Source: Trichosphaerium sp. ATCC 40318
Taxonomy: Eukaryota; Discosea; Flabellinia; Trichosidae
Length of the DNA: 64,000 nt
Assembly (NCBI GenBank): GCA_038496445.1
Contig: JALMLS010000593.1
Span: forward strand, 186,001-250,000
Direction: 5' to 3'
The notes under the pieces are model-generated. The model searched no databases and had not been told where the DNA came from. It saw only the letters and a program-made list of their open reading frames with translations. How positions within the stretch are numbered: position 1 is the stretch's first letter; every line of letters starts with the position of its first letter. This document shows, piece by piece, positions 47,655 to 59,325 of this stretch. The translations under genes were made by a program, and so were the position numbers.

Positions 47655-49084
47655 ATGACGGACATATATTTAGATTCGTTCGTTGGTACGTCACATAATA
47701 AATACAGCAGTAACTGATCTAATCCGTTCAGATTTGGCTCTAAATGTGTCCAATGACAAGCTTACGGATCCTGAGTCAATTTGGTTGTTGGGAAGGCGTG
47801 TGGCGCTATCCGACGTACAAACCGAGACGCGGAAGCTGGTCTGGGTCACGTACAGGTGCAATTTTCCACAGATCGGCAATTCAAGCAAAACTAATGGTAT
47901 GTACGTAAGTGACGCTCCATACATAACAGAGTAGATGCCGGTTGGGGCTGCATGCTTAGGACAGCACAGATGATGATTGCAACAGGTTTGCTGAAACACT
48001 ACAATCGTACGAATTGTACTTTTATAAATTAGAGTTAAAATAATGTTCGCTATCGCAGGTATACACAAGGCTGGCAACAACGAAATGGGTTCTGACATTT
48101 ATAGAAGTGTAAGGCGTTTTTTATTGTTCTAAAATGCTAATGAATCCAAATACCAGATTATCTTGTGGTTTGGTGATGCCCCTGATTACGTTTATTCAAT
48201 ACATAACTTGGTTGAGGTAATGAAGAACTGAAACTTTATCGTCTCACCTCTATTTCAGGAAGGAGGACGTATGGGTAAACGTTATGGTGAATGGTTTGGT
48301 CCTTCCTCTGTTTGTCAGGCGTTGACGTACTCAATACCATAAACAATCGCGAAGGTTATTTGTTAATTGCGTTTTCTAGTCGGATAAAAATGACGAGTCA
48401 TCATACGTCTAAAGGGCGCTCTATTAAGTTGTATCTGGCGCAAGACGGTACTATCTATCGTGACCAAGTAGAAGCTTTGCAAACAGATAAATCTCAAAAC
48501 CGTTGGGATCCAGTAATTGCCTTACTGCCAATACGGCTTGGTTTAGATAAACTTAATACTATGTACTATAAAAGCATTGCAAGCGTCTTCACGATAAATC
48601 AAAGCTTGGGGATAATCGGTGGACGCCCAAATGCGTCACTATACTTCTTCGGCTTGCAGGGTACGGTGTTGTAGGCTGATGCTAAAGAAACCTTTTCACG
48701 TTGACAATGTTTTCTGTAGGCAACAGTGTATACTATTTGGATCCGCATGTCGTTCAACAATTTGTAAATATGGAGGATGAGAAGTTCAATATAGACGCAC
48801 GTTTTTGGACACGTGGGAGGCAATAATATCTTACAATTTATTTTTAGACGTATCGCTATAATTCTATGCCTAACAAATTATTACTGAGCGAGTTGGATCC
48901 ATCTCTTGCTCTTGGATTTTACTTTGCTACACGTAGGAGTTTTGATGAGTTTTGTACTAAAGTGGATGCAATGTATAAGAAGGATGGCGCACCACCAGCT
49001 ATATTCCATGTCAAAGACAAGATGCCTGACGAAAGTAATACTTCTATGGATTTCTCATGTGATGATTTTGATATGGATTGTTGA
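47655..49084 (+). CDS. ATG4: Autophagy cysteine protease ATG4
   Basis: Processes and delipidates ATG8. The motif SIWLLGRR is followed by WVTYRCNFPQIG, and then DAGWGCMLRTAQMMIATG with the catalytic Cys. Next come IILWFGDAPDYVYSIHNLV, GKRYGEWFGPSSV, GIIGGRPNASLYFFGLQG and VYYLDPHVVQ, whose Asp and His complete the triad. The C-terminus has LALGFYFATRRSFDEFC and an acidic end, FSCDDFDMDC, a place where LIR-type motifs can occur. The family motif GGRPN-x-A-HYF has Leu-Tyr here instead of His-Tyr. The start ATG 47655 (MTDIYLDSFV) is the best upstream choice but rests on one small exon. Confidence 0.9.
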
Positions 49085-49566
49085 TCTTTAAATTAGATAT
49101 TGATTTTATTGCTGGTGTAACTATTTGTATAATAAAAGTTATTTCTTTGAGTAGTCATAATGTGTATGACGTTTAGTTTTGAAATAAGTTAAGTAACTAC
49201 GGTTAAAACAAGTATTGCTTGTTTTTTTTTGGCACGAACATCTTGTTAAAAACAGGAAACAACATTGTAAAAAAGTTGGAGTGACTACTGGGAAGATTAC
49301 AAAACAACTTTTGGTTTGTCTCAGAACAGGCAATAATGGCACCACAACATATGTTGTATGTTGAACGCCTTTATACAGGAGGTACATTTAGTACATTACC
49401 AATACTTAAACTCTCCTTCAAACTTCTAGAGGAGTACATCCAATAAAATGGAATACAACGACACGAAAAATTTGAGAAAATGTGCAGCTTTATAAGCATA
49501 GTAACACTAAAATGAATAAGCTACATTACGCTGGTAAACAGTGTAATTTTTAGGAATGCTAGTTTA
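49085..49566. other. Intergenic region
   Basis: These 482 bases lie between the convergent ends of ATG4 and the MORN relic. An AATAAA signal near 49130 fits ATG4 polyadenylation. One 82-codon minus frame is hydrophobic and unlikely to be real. Nothing else is seen. Confidence 0.4.
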
Positions 49567-50570
49567 TTATTTATAACGATATTGGTTTTGTAATGTACCA
49601 CATTTATACCAACACTTATGTATTCCCTCTGGCTTATCATTAACATAGTTTTCTAGATTTCTCAATTGTCCATTACGATACCAAATCTTGCTTACTCCTT
49701 CTCTTTTACCATTGACATAGTTTTTTAGAGTTCTCAATTGTCCATTATGATACCAAGTCTTGCTTACTCCTTCTCTTTTACCATTGACATATTTATCAAT
49801 TCCCCATAAGTTACCATCAGAAAACCAACTTTTGTCATATCCTTCAAGCTCACCTTTTTTGTAAAAACACTGCCTTTTAATATTTCCACGGTGGCACCAA
49901 TGTATGCATTCTCCTTCTTCCAAACCGTCAATGTATGTCTCCTTGAAATACAATTGAGCATCGTACCACTCTTTGTGTTCTCCTTCGCACAAGCCCTCTT
50001 TATAACTTCCATGAGAGCGCAATTGACCATCGAGATACCATGTCTTGTAGTCTCCATCTTGCTCACCATTAACAAAATGGCAGTGTCTCCAATTGGCCAT
50101 TTACAAACCATTTTTTTTGAGCTCCTTCTAATTTACCAGTTAAATAATGACCATGTTCACATAATCTCGTTGAAGAATACCAATGCTTGTATTCTCCTTC
50201 TCTTTTGCCATTGACGTAAAAATATTGTTTACACAGTTTTCCTTCATCGTTCCACTCCTTATACTCTCCTTCAAGCTTGTCATTGACATAATTATATTGC
50301 GTACATATTATATCATTACACCACCAGTGAGTGCACTCTCCATCACGTTTACCTTGTGTCCAATACTGTCGACATAGTAATTTCGATTCATTTTCTCCTT
50401 TGTTTTTTCAACCATTTGCCATTTTTTTGTAAGTCACTATCAAATCTCGTTGTTGTTGCTGTGTGCTTTGATAATAAAGGCCATTTTAGATAAATGTCAA
50501 AATCTACATCTATAATTTCAAGGAGGAGCTCCAATGGAAGGTTTAATAGAAGCCTACTGTCTTGTTCTCT
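49567..50570 (-). pseudogene. Broken F-box/MORN_2-repeat gene (giant-virus or bacterial YwqK style)
   Basis: The 3' part (49567-50100) is one open frame of 177 codons made of six or seven repeats of about 24 residues with the pattern W-Y-x-N-G-Q-L, Y-V-N-G-K-x-E-G. Examples are TWYHNGQLRTLKNYVNGKR and IWYRNGQLRNLENYVND. The same repeats continue upstream to about 50400 in a second frame (WNDEGKLCKQYFYVNGKRE). Further upstream, in a third frame, lies an F-box-like start (LPLELLLEIIDVDFD). At least two frame breaks separate the parts, near 50090 and 50390, without usable introns. No introns occur at all, unlike neighbouring genes. Such F-box plus MORN-variant proteins are abundant in amoeba giant viruses. 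The intact 177-codon part could still be expressed. Confidence 0.7.
49651..49795. repeat. Two near-identical 72-bp tandem units
   Basis: Within the MORN-like gene the block beginning CTCAATTGTCCATTA recurs at 49661 and 49733, 72 bp (24 codons) apart, with only a few differences. This points to recent unit duplication. Confidence 0.75.
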
Positions 50571-50691
50571 GTTGGGACTTAGCTAAAGTTAAATGTTAAT
50601 GTTTGACCATTCAGTTCACTCTTACTTGGCTTTTCGCTTTCATTAAGAGGTAATGAGTGGTAAATTAGCTCTACTGATGCTACTATTTATT

Positions 50692-50991
50692 TCAACACTG
50701 GTCAATAGCACGTGCCGCTCGCGGCCCTTTCTTATTCTGTAACCTCAAAATTACCTTATTTAAAAAAGTCAGAATAACTTTGCTGCCATGCTCATATAGT
50801 TATATATATTGTATCAGCCAGTTGCAACAATTTTGCAATGTCCACCACAGCTGAACAAGGTCAAAATCGTCTTCGTAGCGTTTATATTCATCTGCTTCTT
50901 CGATAGTCACTTCACTACATGTTACAACCAATGCTTCACCCTCTTTTTGTTGCCTGGAGTGTATATTGTTTCGTTTTTTAAACTGTGGCAC
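50692..50991 (-). CDS. Putative small basic/acidic protein
   Basis: From ATG 50991 the first exon reads MPQFKKRNNIHSRQQKEGE, VVTCSEVTIEEADEYK and RYEDDFDL. It can run on to a stop at 50800, or splice at GTTCAG to an exon reading GSKVILTFLNKVILRL and NKKGPRAARAIDQC with TGA at 50692. The second ending looks more protein-like. Length would be about 75-80 residues. It lies head to head with the WD40 gene, with 90 bp between start codons. No family is recognised. Confidence 0.4.
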
Positions 50992-51081
50992 GTGATGTGT
51001 AAGATTGTCCGGTTTGGCGAAAGTCGTACAAAATAATCAATTCTCTTTTTAGCAATTGTCGCTTGGGTTAGCTACGGTGAC

Positions 51082-54000
51082 ATGTCAGCGAATAATGACG
51101 CTGCGTTGGTAACGCCACCATTATGTAGTAGCGTTTGGCGTTCAGATATTACACGCAGGGCTTTTGCAGCTCCAGACAAGCAACTCGGCCTTGGTTTGCA
51201 GGTATAGGCGTATTTAATGGCTATGGAGTTAACCGCGAGTAGAAAAAATCTCATACTGAAATTAGTATCGACAGCGCGGACTCTCTGTTGTGCCATAATA
51301 TTTTAAACGCAGTTTTGATCCCTTCTGGCCGAAGTAGTTACAGATGGAACATATTCGACTTAGATGTCCCAGATCAAGTTCGTGACCCTGTAGAAAAGGT
51401 AAATTTAGCATAATTGGACTGGCGAATTTAGTAGAGACGTTTAGGTTTGTAACTTCGTACCAGCCAATAAATCACCCGTCAAAGGTACGACAAACGGTTC
51501 TTTTTTTGTCTACTAACGCTTCAATAGCACTCTCGTGGGTTGGCGATATTATTGCTAGTACTACCACAAGCGGCGAGGTTGACATCTACAAGTATCCTCA
51601 CATTGATGAAAACAATATTGCAGATCTTGCAACAGAGCCAGCACATGCAACTACCTGTACTATTTGGATCCATTTCACAAAAAAAAAAAGACTTGCATTT
51701 ATTTATCAATTTCTAGTTCCTTACAAAGGAGGATCATCTCAATATGCAGCCTATTCTTTAGCCCTACATGTGGGTCAACCTTACTTACTACAAACCCATC
51801 ATACTACAGCGTACGTATGGGATTTTAACAGAACAAGTGGTCCAATCTGGGAAAAAAAATTAAAAGGACCATGTCATTCATGTGCTTGGGCTTCCTTTCC
51901 AGGACGTCTAGGAGGTAAGTTATTTTGGTTTTTCTATGTAATAAATCTAAGTAAATACGAAAGGAGCACAGGAGAACAGTTCACCACAACTCTTGCTATA
52001 TGCTGAAGATAGAATGGACGGTGATCATTGTATAAATATGCTTGATTTACGAACACGTCAAAGTGATAAGGCTGTTTGGAAGCATCACCATGCTCATGAA
52101 AATACTATTCGTGATGTTAAATGGAATCCATTCAATCCTCATTGGATTGCTACAGCTGGAGAGGTAAAACAGTGGAAGAACTAAAAGTTCTGGAGTGACA
52201 TTTTAATTTAGGATGCTATTATTAATATTTGGGATGTAAGGTACTCAAATGGTCCTATTTACTCTCTAGCAGATCATCATAATACTGTTCGGACTATTTC
52301 TTGGAGTGTAACAAATTCTGAACTCCTTGTTTCTGGTGGAAATGATAGACATGTCAAAGTATGGAATATTCGTGTTGAACCACATAAGCTTATTTCTCAA
52401 GCACATACATTCAACTCAGCTGTTGTTGGAGGTAAATATCTTAGAAATTCAATCAAACATAAATTGACTAATCTTTTTACAATAGTCGCATTTACTAACG
52501 ATCAACGTGCACAATTCCTTGCTGTTTCAGCAACAGGAGATTTGGTTAAGGCAAAGCTTTCACCTCAATTTATGGAACCTATGATACCACGAAGATTAGG
52601 GGACGGAGATAAACAAGTACGTACAGTTAGTTTTTTCTTTATTTTGTTTTGGCTCCTATTTTTAACGATGATTTATTAGGCGAGCGAAGTAAAGAAGAGT
52701 ATAGCACGTGGGATATATAATAGACATTTTGAATTAGCATTTAAGAAAGCTGTCATATTAGTGCAAAATCTTCAACGTAAGGAACGTATTGATGAGGCTC
52801 TAAAAGTTCTTGATATCTGTTATGAAAGGTAGTTCTCACTCATTTTTTTTGAACTGTTTTTTTCTTTTTGTGTCTTCACAAATTTGTAACTTGCTTACCG
52901 TTATACAAAATAGAAAGCCTATTGATCGTATTGATTTCTCAGTTGAGCATACTCTTGCTCAAATCCGTGAGGAAGTACAGTATGTCTTTAAATGATTTCC
53001 TTTTTTTTGACTTGCTAACATTTCTCTTCAAGTGAGTGTGCATACTTTATACCACCTAACTTCCCTGACCATTTATGGCCTCGTGTAGATAGAAGGTACT
53101 ATTGATATTACGTTAATCCTTACAGAACAGATATTAACGCTATTCTTCTATTTCAGTGTTACTGTGGCTATTGAGGACTTGAAGATTAATCTTCGTTTAA
53201 TGAGCGCTATACAGAACATCGAGACTGATCGTGGTAAAGAGCTTCTATCATACTACGCTGGTATGGCACAGTATTTGGTACGATATAGGTTGCATAAACC
53301 TTACGTCTAATGTCTGTCGATTGTAGAGGCGAGACGTTGATTGTATTCCATCTGAGTTGGTTATGAAAGTGTTCGAAGCAATGCTAGATATTGACTACCT
53401 TAAATCTGTCGAGATGGCTATTATCTTATCTCCAATATTTGGTGAAGCAGACAGATACACTGCATTTATGCCTATTGCACATCTTCTACTATATCCAACT
53501 ATTTTTGAAGGAGATGATGACGCGTTAATGGAGGTAAGTTTCCTTTGAAAATGAGAATATTCTAGAAACATAAACTTACGGTTTATCAGGCGTTAGTGAA
53601 TCACAAGGAAGTTGCCAATCAGATATTCTTCTTACGTGAGTTTATGAAGGCTCTATGGAGCCCAGAACCACAACAAATATGTCAAGTAGTACGAGAATTT
53701 GGTGCAATTGGTACGTTTGTTGTTTTCTAAAAAAACAATATTTGACTCACAAACTACTAGCTTGGGCTGGTGTTGTGAATGAGATATACTTGAGATACAC
53801 ACTTAACGAAGGCTTATTTGGCGAATTTTATGTTCGAGTACGTGGATGAGAACTTGACACACCTTCTTTTCTTAGTGTGTTTGTTAGGGTTCTGCTTTAT
53901 TGGAAGGTCTTGGAGGAAAAGGCAAAAAATTTTATCAACAAACTTATCATATGCTTGTTGATGCATTTCCTGTCTTCCAGAACTACTTACAGAATGTTCA

Positions 54001-55305
54001 AATGACTGAGTATGAACCTTGGAATGTAACACCTTATAAGAAGGCTGTTTTAATGACAGTTGATATCCTTCATAATTGCAAAGTAAGGCAGCATATTTTA
54101 GTGTTTTTTTCAATTTTTTTTTGTTTTGGTAACTGATTAAAGGTGCTTCGCAAAAACCTATTTGGTGCTATTCTACCAACGAATTTAAAGCAACTTACAA
54201 TTGATTTGGAGACAGCGTTACTTGAGCTTAGCTCTAGACATGATGCATCTACTAACACTAGCGGTAAAGTAGTAGCAGCAAAGTACGTCTACCTGTAATG
54301 AAAGCAAGTTGCTTCAAAAAGCTGTTTTTGTTCATTTCTCTCCGTCGTCTTTATGTCAATGTTTCGTTGCTAATACGAATAATAGGAAAGCAAAAGAGAT
54401 CAGAAAGGAGTTAGGAAGAATATTGGGAACAGTAGAGATTCATATATCGTATAAACGTGAAATTGATACTTTAAAACATATTCTTGAACCATTTTTGGGT
54501 ACAAAGAGAAAATCAAGAGGTGTTGCTGAGAGTTCTCGAAATGAGGTAGAAAATGTTGTACCAAGTGGTAAAGGTACGTAGTATATAGCTATCATTCAAG
54601 TAACCTTACATACGGTTTAGCTGTGGAGAGAGCAGGATCTACTTCGTCCACAACTGAACAAGAAGGTACTCACTTTTTTCCGTTTTTTTTTGTTTCGTCT
54701 TTGTAACCTTTTGGCTTTTAGATAAGAAAGAAGAGCCACCTCAGGTTCTAGAACCTATTAAAGAGAAAAAGTTTGATAAAGAAGCCAGACAAGCTTCACG
54801 AGAGAAAGCAAAGAGCAAAGAAGGATCATTAAGAAGGCGGATGAAAAGGTCTACACTTCGAAAAAGAAAGAGTGATAAACGTGAAAAACGTGAAGCGGCA
54901 GGAGATGATGGTGATGGTACAGCATCAAGGAAAGACAAACACGATAAGCATGATAAACACGATAGACACGATAGACATGACAAACATGAAAAGCACAAAG
55001 AAGACACTGAATCGTGAGTTTCTATATACTTGATATATTATCTATAGCACTTATTTATTTCTGCAATGGGTTTGAGCGAGTTTTGGTGTGATGTTATCAA
55101 AACGTGTCAACTTTTTTTTTTCTCTGTCCTGTTTTGTGGGTTTTTCACATGTCTATTTTTGTTTCTTATGTATCACTATGGGTTTATTGTTATGAAGCTT
55201 AAATTCTATTTTTCTAGTAGGGATGCACCACCTGCTCTTCCAGAAAGGAAGAAGAAAAAGCCTGCTCGTAGAAAGCACTCACGTAACCTATCCAATGTAC
55301 AATAA
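51082..55305 (+). CDS. WD40-repeat protein with helical and Lys/Arg-rich C-terminus
   Basis: About 1000 residues in some 16 exons. The N-terminal propeller has clear blades: ALSWVGDIIASTTTSGEVD, TIRDVKWNPFNPHWIATAG, AIINIWDVRYSNGP, TVRTISWSVTNSELLVSGG and NDRHVKVWNIR. The middle is all-helical, with MSAIQNIETDRGKELLSYY, DIDYLKSVEMAIIL and NHKEVANQIFFLREFMKAL. The C-terminal 200 residues are highly charged, with a KHDKH/RHD micro-repeat at about 54936-54995 and RKKKKPARRKHSR at the end. EIPR1, WDR and SEC31-like families were considered, but none fits the helical middle. The tail suggests a nuclear or RNA-associated role, which is inference only. Confidence 0.75.
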
Positions 55306-55434
55306 AACAAACCCAAAATAAACAGAAAAAAAAAGGAAAAAAGAAGAAAAATTCTCAACACTGTCAAGTTTATGAACGTAAATATATACAAGTAAACTCA
55401 ACATGGGGGTTATACAAGTGAGGGGGTTTTATTT

Positions 55435-56057
55435 TCAAAGAAAAGGTCCATAACTAAGCCTAAAAGAGGGACGTAGTTAGTGGCATTTTGAAAGAAAAGT
55501 GAATTACCATTGGATGTGTAGAACCAAACTAAATAGTAGTGTTGCAAGTACACCAGAAGTAAAACTTCTTCCCATTTCTGCATGGAAAAGTGACCACTCA
55601 TATTTAGTATTTCGAACGAATAATTCCATAAGAGCTAATGTTCCAAGAGTTGCAAACTGAAGCAGAAAAAAAAAAATTAGTGAAAAACTGAACAACTTTG
55701 ACACTTTTTTTTGTTCGGTTTTTTTTGGTTGGTTTATAAGCAACGTACACATAACGATATCAAACATGCCATTGTCCACATTGGTACAGTAGAATAGAAA
55801 TGAAGAATCCCAAGAACAATCTCAAAATAATAGATCCTTCTAGGCCAAACACGTCTACGTCAAAAAACAGTTAAGTTTTTTGAATTTTCTTTTTTTCTTA
55901 TTTTGGATTTTTCTCGTTTAAAAAAATCGTACTTTAACTCCAGGTAATAGGCCTTTGCATACATCTTCCTAACAAAGTAATGTCAAGACAAATTGGATTT
56001 GGTTTTTTTTTGAAAGTTTTTCGTTTTGGTGCTCGCTTACATTGTTTCTATTGGCAT
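55435..56057 (-). CDS. Small three-span membrane protein
   Basis: Five short exons give about 110 residues from ATG 56057 (MPIETMKMYAKAYYLELK). Three hydrophobic spans follow: IYYFEIVLGILHFYSTVPMW, LISLFATLGTLALMELF and GVLATLLFSLVLHI. A loop of charged residues (RNTKYEWSLFHAEMGRS) separates spans two and three, and the end is QWLSYGPFL. Introns are unusually T-rich. A role in the ER or Golgi is plausible from size and topology, but the family is not recognised. It overlaps no other gene and ends close to the WD40 gene tail. Confidence 0.6.
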
Positions 56058-56107
56058 ATGTACAGTAAATCTGTTGTTTTCATCCGTGTAGGTTTTATCT
56101 AGTGTGG

Positions 56108-56764
56108 TTAGAAGAGATTTGAGGGTATTTTACGTAAAACGCGGGTTTTTTTTAAAAGTGGCGGTTGCGCGCTATTTCGTGTACCTGGTGAGGGTGGTGG
56201 TATAATACCTTTAGAAATAAACTGTTTACGGCATTGATAGGGGTTATCATCCAGAGCGGTCATTTGCGACATATACCAGACTGTGATGGTTATATCAGCG
56301 ATTACGTGAAGGAATGGAGGGGCTACAATGAGAAATAATGTTTGTAGCCCAAGAATCGTCAATTTGTAATAGTATTGCCATAATAGAAGCTGTAGAGCCA
56401 CTGCAAGGTGACTGATGATCCATGGGCCGTCAATACGCTTGAACGTGTCGTATGTGAAGTAAATCGACTTAGATATTTGCCTATGCGTGATTCCGTAGCA
56501 CCACTCATAGAATGCTTTGATTTTGTTTGTAATGATGTATGTCAGAAACGGCATTAACCATATACATAGGTGCACGTTTAGATTCGACTCCTCAGGCGGG
56601 TCTTCAAATACAACCTGTCGAAGTTCGCCTTTGAACAGAATATGCGTGGGCCTCATGGCAATAGCAAAGCCTAGCGACCAATCACTTGTTAACCAAGAAA
56701 AAACAAACTCAAAGCAAGTACAAGGTAGGGTTTTGGCAACAAAAAACCCAACTACGTTAAGCAA
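56108..56764 (-). CDS. Multi-pass membrane protein, unrecognised
   Basis: A long continuous frame. The first in-frame ATG is near 56656 (MRPTHILFKGELRQ), and the frame stays open upstream to 56764, so an upstream exon is possible. Four or so hydrophobic segments are visible: VHLCIWLMPFLTYIITN, ISHLAVALQLLLWQYYY, LTILGLQTLFLIVAPPFL and VIADITITVWYM. An acidic loop (VFEDPPEESN) lies before the first and a basic, Pro-rich tail (KGIIPPPSPGTRNSAQPP) after the last. No signature motif is recognised. Confidence 0.6.
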   Translation of the reverse strand: MLNVVGFFVAKTLPCTCFEFVFSWLTSDWSLGFAIAMRPTHILFKGELRQVVFEDPPEESNLNVHLCIWLMPFLTYIITNKIKAFYEWCYGITHRQISKSIYFTYDTFKRIDGPWIISHLAVALQLLLWQYYYKLTILGLQTLFLIVAPPFLHVIADITITVWYMSQMTALDDNPYQCRKQFISKGIIPPPSPGTRNSAQPPLLKKTRVLRKIPSNLF

Positions 56765-56890
56765 GGTTAAGACACTACTTCAAACGATGTGATACGTTCA
56801 TTAACATAATTTTTATTTATTTTTAAAGACATTACATTTCACATGTTAACAGGTGCGTTAATATAGCACCATCGCTTAACTTTTTTATGA

Positions 56891-59076
56891 CTAAGAGGTG
56901 TTAAAAAAAGAAATTTGGATAGTGTAATATTGTGCCTTAGTACGCCCAGGTAGAGTCCTTGGGAATGTTGGTACAGCGCCAGCGCGTAATGAACGTAATG
57001 AAGGCATTATCCATCGATTCTCTACGAAGAAATCATAGAGTTTTGTTGGAATGACAGGCTCTAAAAACAAACAGTAAATAGATCTGTAAAGTTGTTTTTT
57101 TTGTTATCATTCATTAATCACGTACGTGCTCGTAATTCCTCTGTTATGATAGTTTGTCGCACAGCGTCTATGGTAAAATCCCTTTTATCATTGAGATATT
57201 CCATAGAGCTTCTCATAAACTGCTCTTTTAATACCAAATATTGCTTTGGTACTAAGTGCAATTGATTGCAGATTTGTTGTTCTTTTAATGTAAGCAAGTC
57301 ACAGCTTGGTTTGCTGGTAACATTGAATGTATTCAAACCACGTCTCTTATAGCTTCGTTCTCCTGGCATATATGTAGGATCTGATCTAGATCTACGCATA
57401 CGTCCTGAACCTTGCCTGACGGACTTTGTAGCACTATAGAAAAAAAGAGTAAGCACAAGAATAATCTGTTAATCGACTAACCTTTCACCTTCAGCCAAAG
57501 ATTTTATACCCTTGGCACGGTAACCTTGGTATACTTTAATCTTTTGTCTTATTTTTGTCTCATTTAACAGTCCTGAAGGAGAGTTTAATAACAAAAGAAA
57601 GGTGCTGGCGTTCATTTACTAACCTTTATAAAACGTATTGAATTCATCAAGTGTCATGACTTGCATAAATTTTCTGAGATGATTATACACCTCCTTGTCT
57701 TCTTTAGAGCGTTTACGCTCCTCTGACTATATGACAATATGTCAAAAAACAATAAAATGTACAAAAACTGTACCGTCCGCTTCTTGCTATCATGCAAGTC
57801 ATGAGCGATTACAAACTGTCTTCTCTCACCACGTGTTTTAAGTCTCCAGTTGTAAATATCGAGTAACTTTAATTTCAAGGCTAAGACAGGTAAGTAAGAG
57901 ATGAAAATAAAACATCAAAAAAAATCGTTTTTTTTTTCCCTTCCAAACATACATTCAGATTCCTCAGTGTCGTATTCATCAAAATCAATGTGTTTTACTA
58001 CAGACTCGAAACTGTTGTCCCATTCAACATCGAACTCACCACGGAGAACCATGAGGCTTAAGCACTGTTAGACCCATTGTATAAACTATCAGAAAGTACC
58101 CTGAAAGATCATGATTGACGGGCATCGAAGCACCTGATTTTGGTGCAGGTGTGCCTTTTGCTTTACGCGCTACCCACACAGTCAGCAATAGACATAGATA
58201 TTTGATACTTACAAGGTCCTGCAGGCTTTACTTGGCTTTCACCACCGCTATTGAGGTGTGTGACTTCTTCACGAGATCCCATAGCTTTCGAGAAGTCCTA
58301 AAAAGGTTGGTTTACAAAACAAGTAAACGCATTAAATGTAAAGGCATACGGCTTCTGGCCAGTTAGGTTGATTAATGTAGTACGCTCTATAGTGATCTTC
58401 GCATTGTTCTCTGGTCTTTGTGCTAACATACTCGGCTACTTCTTCCCAATTCTCCATACCGTAGGTTTCTAAACCCTATAGGTGCGGTGAGTAGCTTATA
58501 ACAAAGTCAATCTTGTAGAATACCTCCAAAAGTAGTTGTTCTTCATCTGCGCCCCATTCCATGCAGAGGAACGGAAAGTGTAGATTTTCCATTACCCTGT
58601 AGTTGTGCCAGTTCTTGTGCGTGCCTACAAACGAACATGTCAAACGAAAAAAATGAACCGTTTACACGAGTGACCTTACCTATTTCAACTCCTGCTGTGA
58701 AACACTCGATACACAAATCGAAGTCTGAGTCTTCAGTTGCCTTTTGGGTGTTTTCAGAATTACAGTTTCTCGTAATGCATAACCGTACCGCTGATCGTAT
58801 CCTCACAACGTTACTAATGTCTTTGTGGCAGTAGTTGCAATGGTATTGAATATACTTTTCCAAGCCATCTACACAGTTATAAGAGCGCTTTTATAATTGC
58901 TGGTACCCTTTCGTTCAACTTTTTGCAGTATACGCCTCCTTTTACGCGGTCGTCTAAAAAACCACAATTAATTTACGCCTTTAATGGTTAATTGCATACC
59001 CAGGAGAGTCTAGTGGCGGTTGGTATGTACCATCAAGCTCACCTTCTTCGCGCTCGTGTTTACCGCTCGTAGACAT
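56891..59076 (-). CDS. ADA2: SAGA/ADA transcriptional adaptor ADA2
   Basis: Connects the GCN5 acetyltransferase to SAGA. From ATG 59076 an acidic N-terminus (HEREEGELDGTYQPPLDSP) is followed by a ZZ zinc finger (YHCNYCHKDISNVVRI, DFDLCIECFTAGVEIG) and a SANT/Myb domain (EQLLLEGLETYGMENWEEV, TREQCEDHYRAYYINQ). Later exons carry EFDVEWDNSFESVVKHIDF and SEERKRSKEDKEVYNHLRK, both typical of ADA2. The C-terminal SWIRM domain reads LLTLKEQQICNQLHLVPKQ, DAVRQTIITEEL, TKLYDFFVENRWI. Stop TAG at 56891. In my reading the second CxxC pair of the ZZ finger is not in its usual place; see findings. About twelve introns. Confidence 0.92.
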
Positions 59077-59325
59077 TTACCACAGGTGCTTGCAAGGAAT
59101 ATACGTTAAATTATGTGTTGTTTTTGTAAAATGCTTCTTCAATTACTTTTCTCCAACTTGGTTCGAAGATTTCTATTGTTCCCAAAACTAGTTTCTCGCT
59201 AAGTCATAATATCTGATCAATTGTAGTGTACGGATCACAACAGCGCTTTAGTAGGTGTATCTGACAATTATAAAAGCAATAATAGTGGCTGACACTTCAT
59301 AACTTTAATACGCACTTCTAAAATA

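Noticed and set aside
49139-49387. An 82-codon minus-strand hydrophobic frame
   Set aside because: It has no intron context, no recognisable motif, and lies in the 3' flank of ATG4 over its polyadenylation region.
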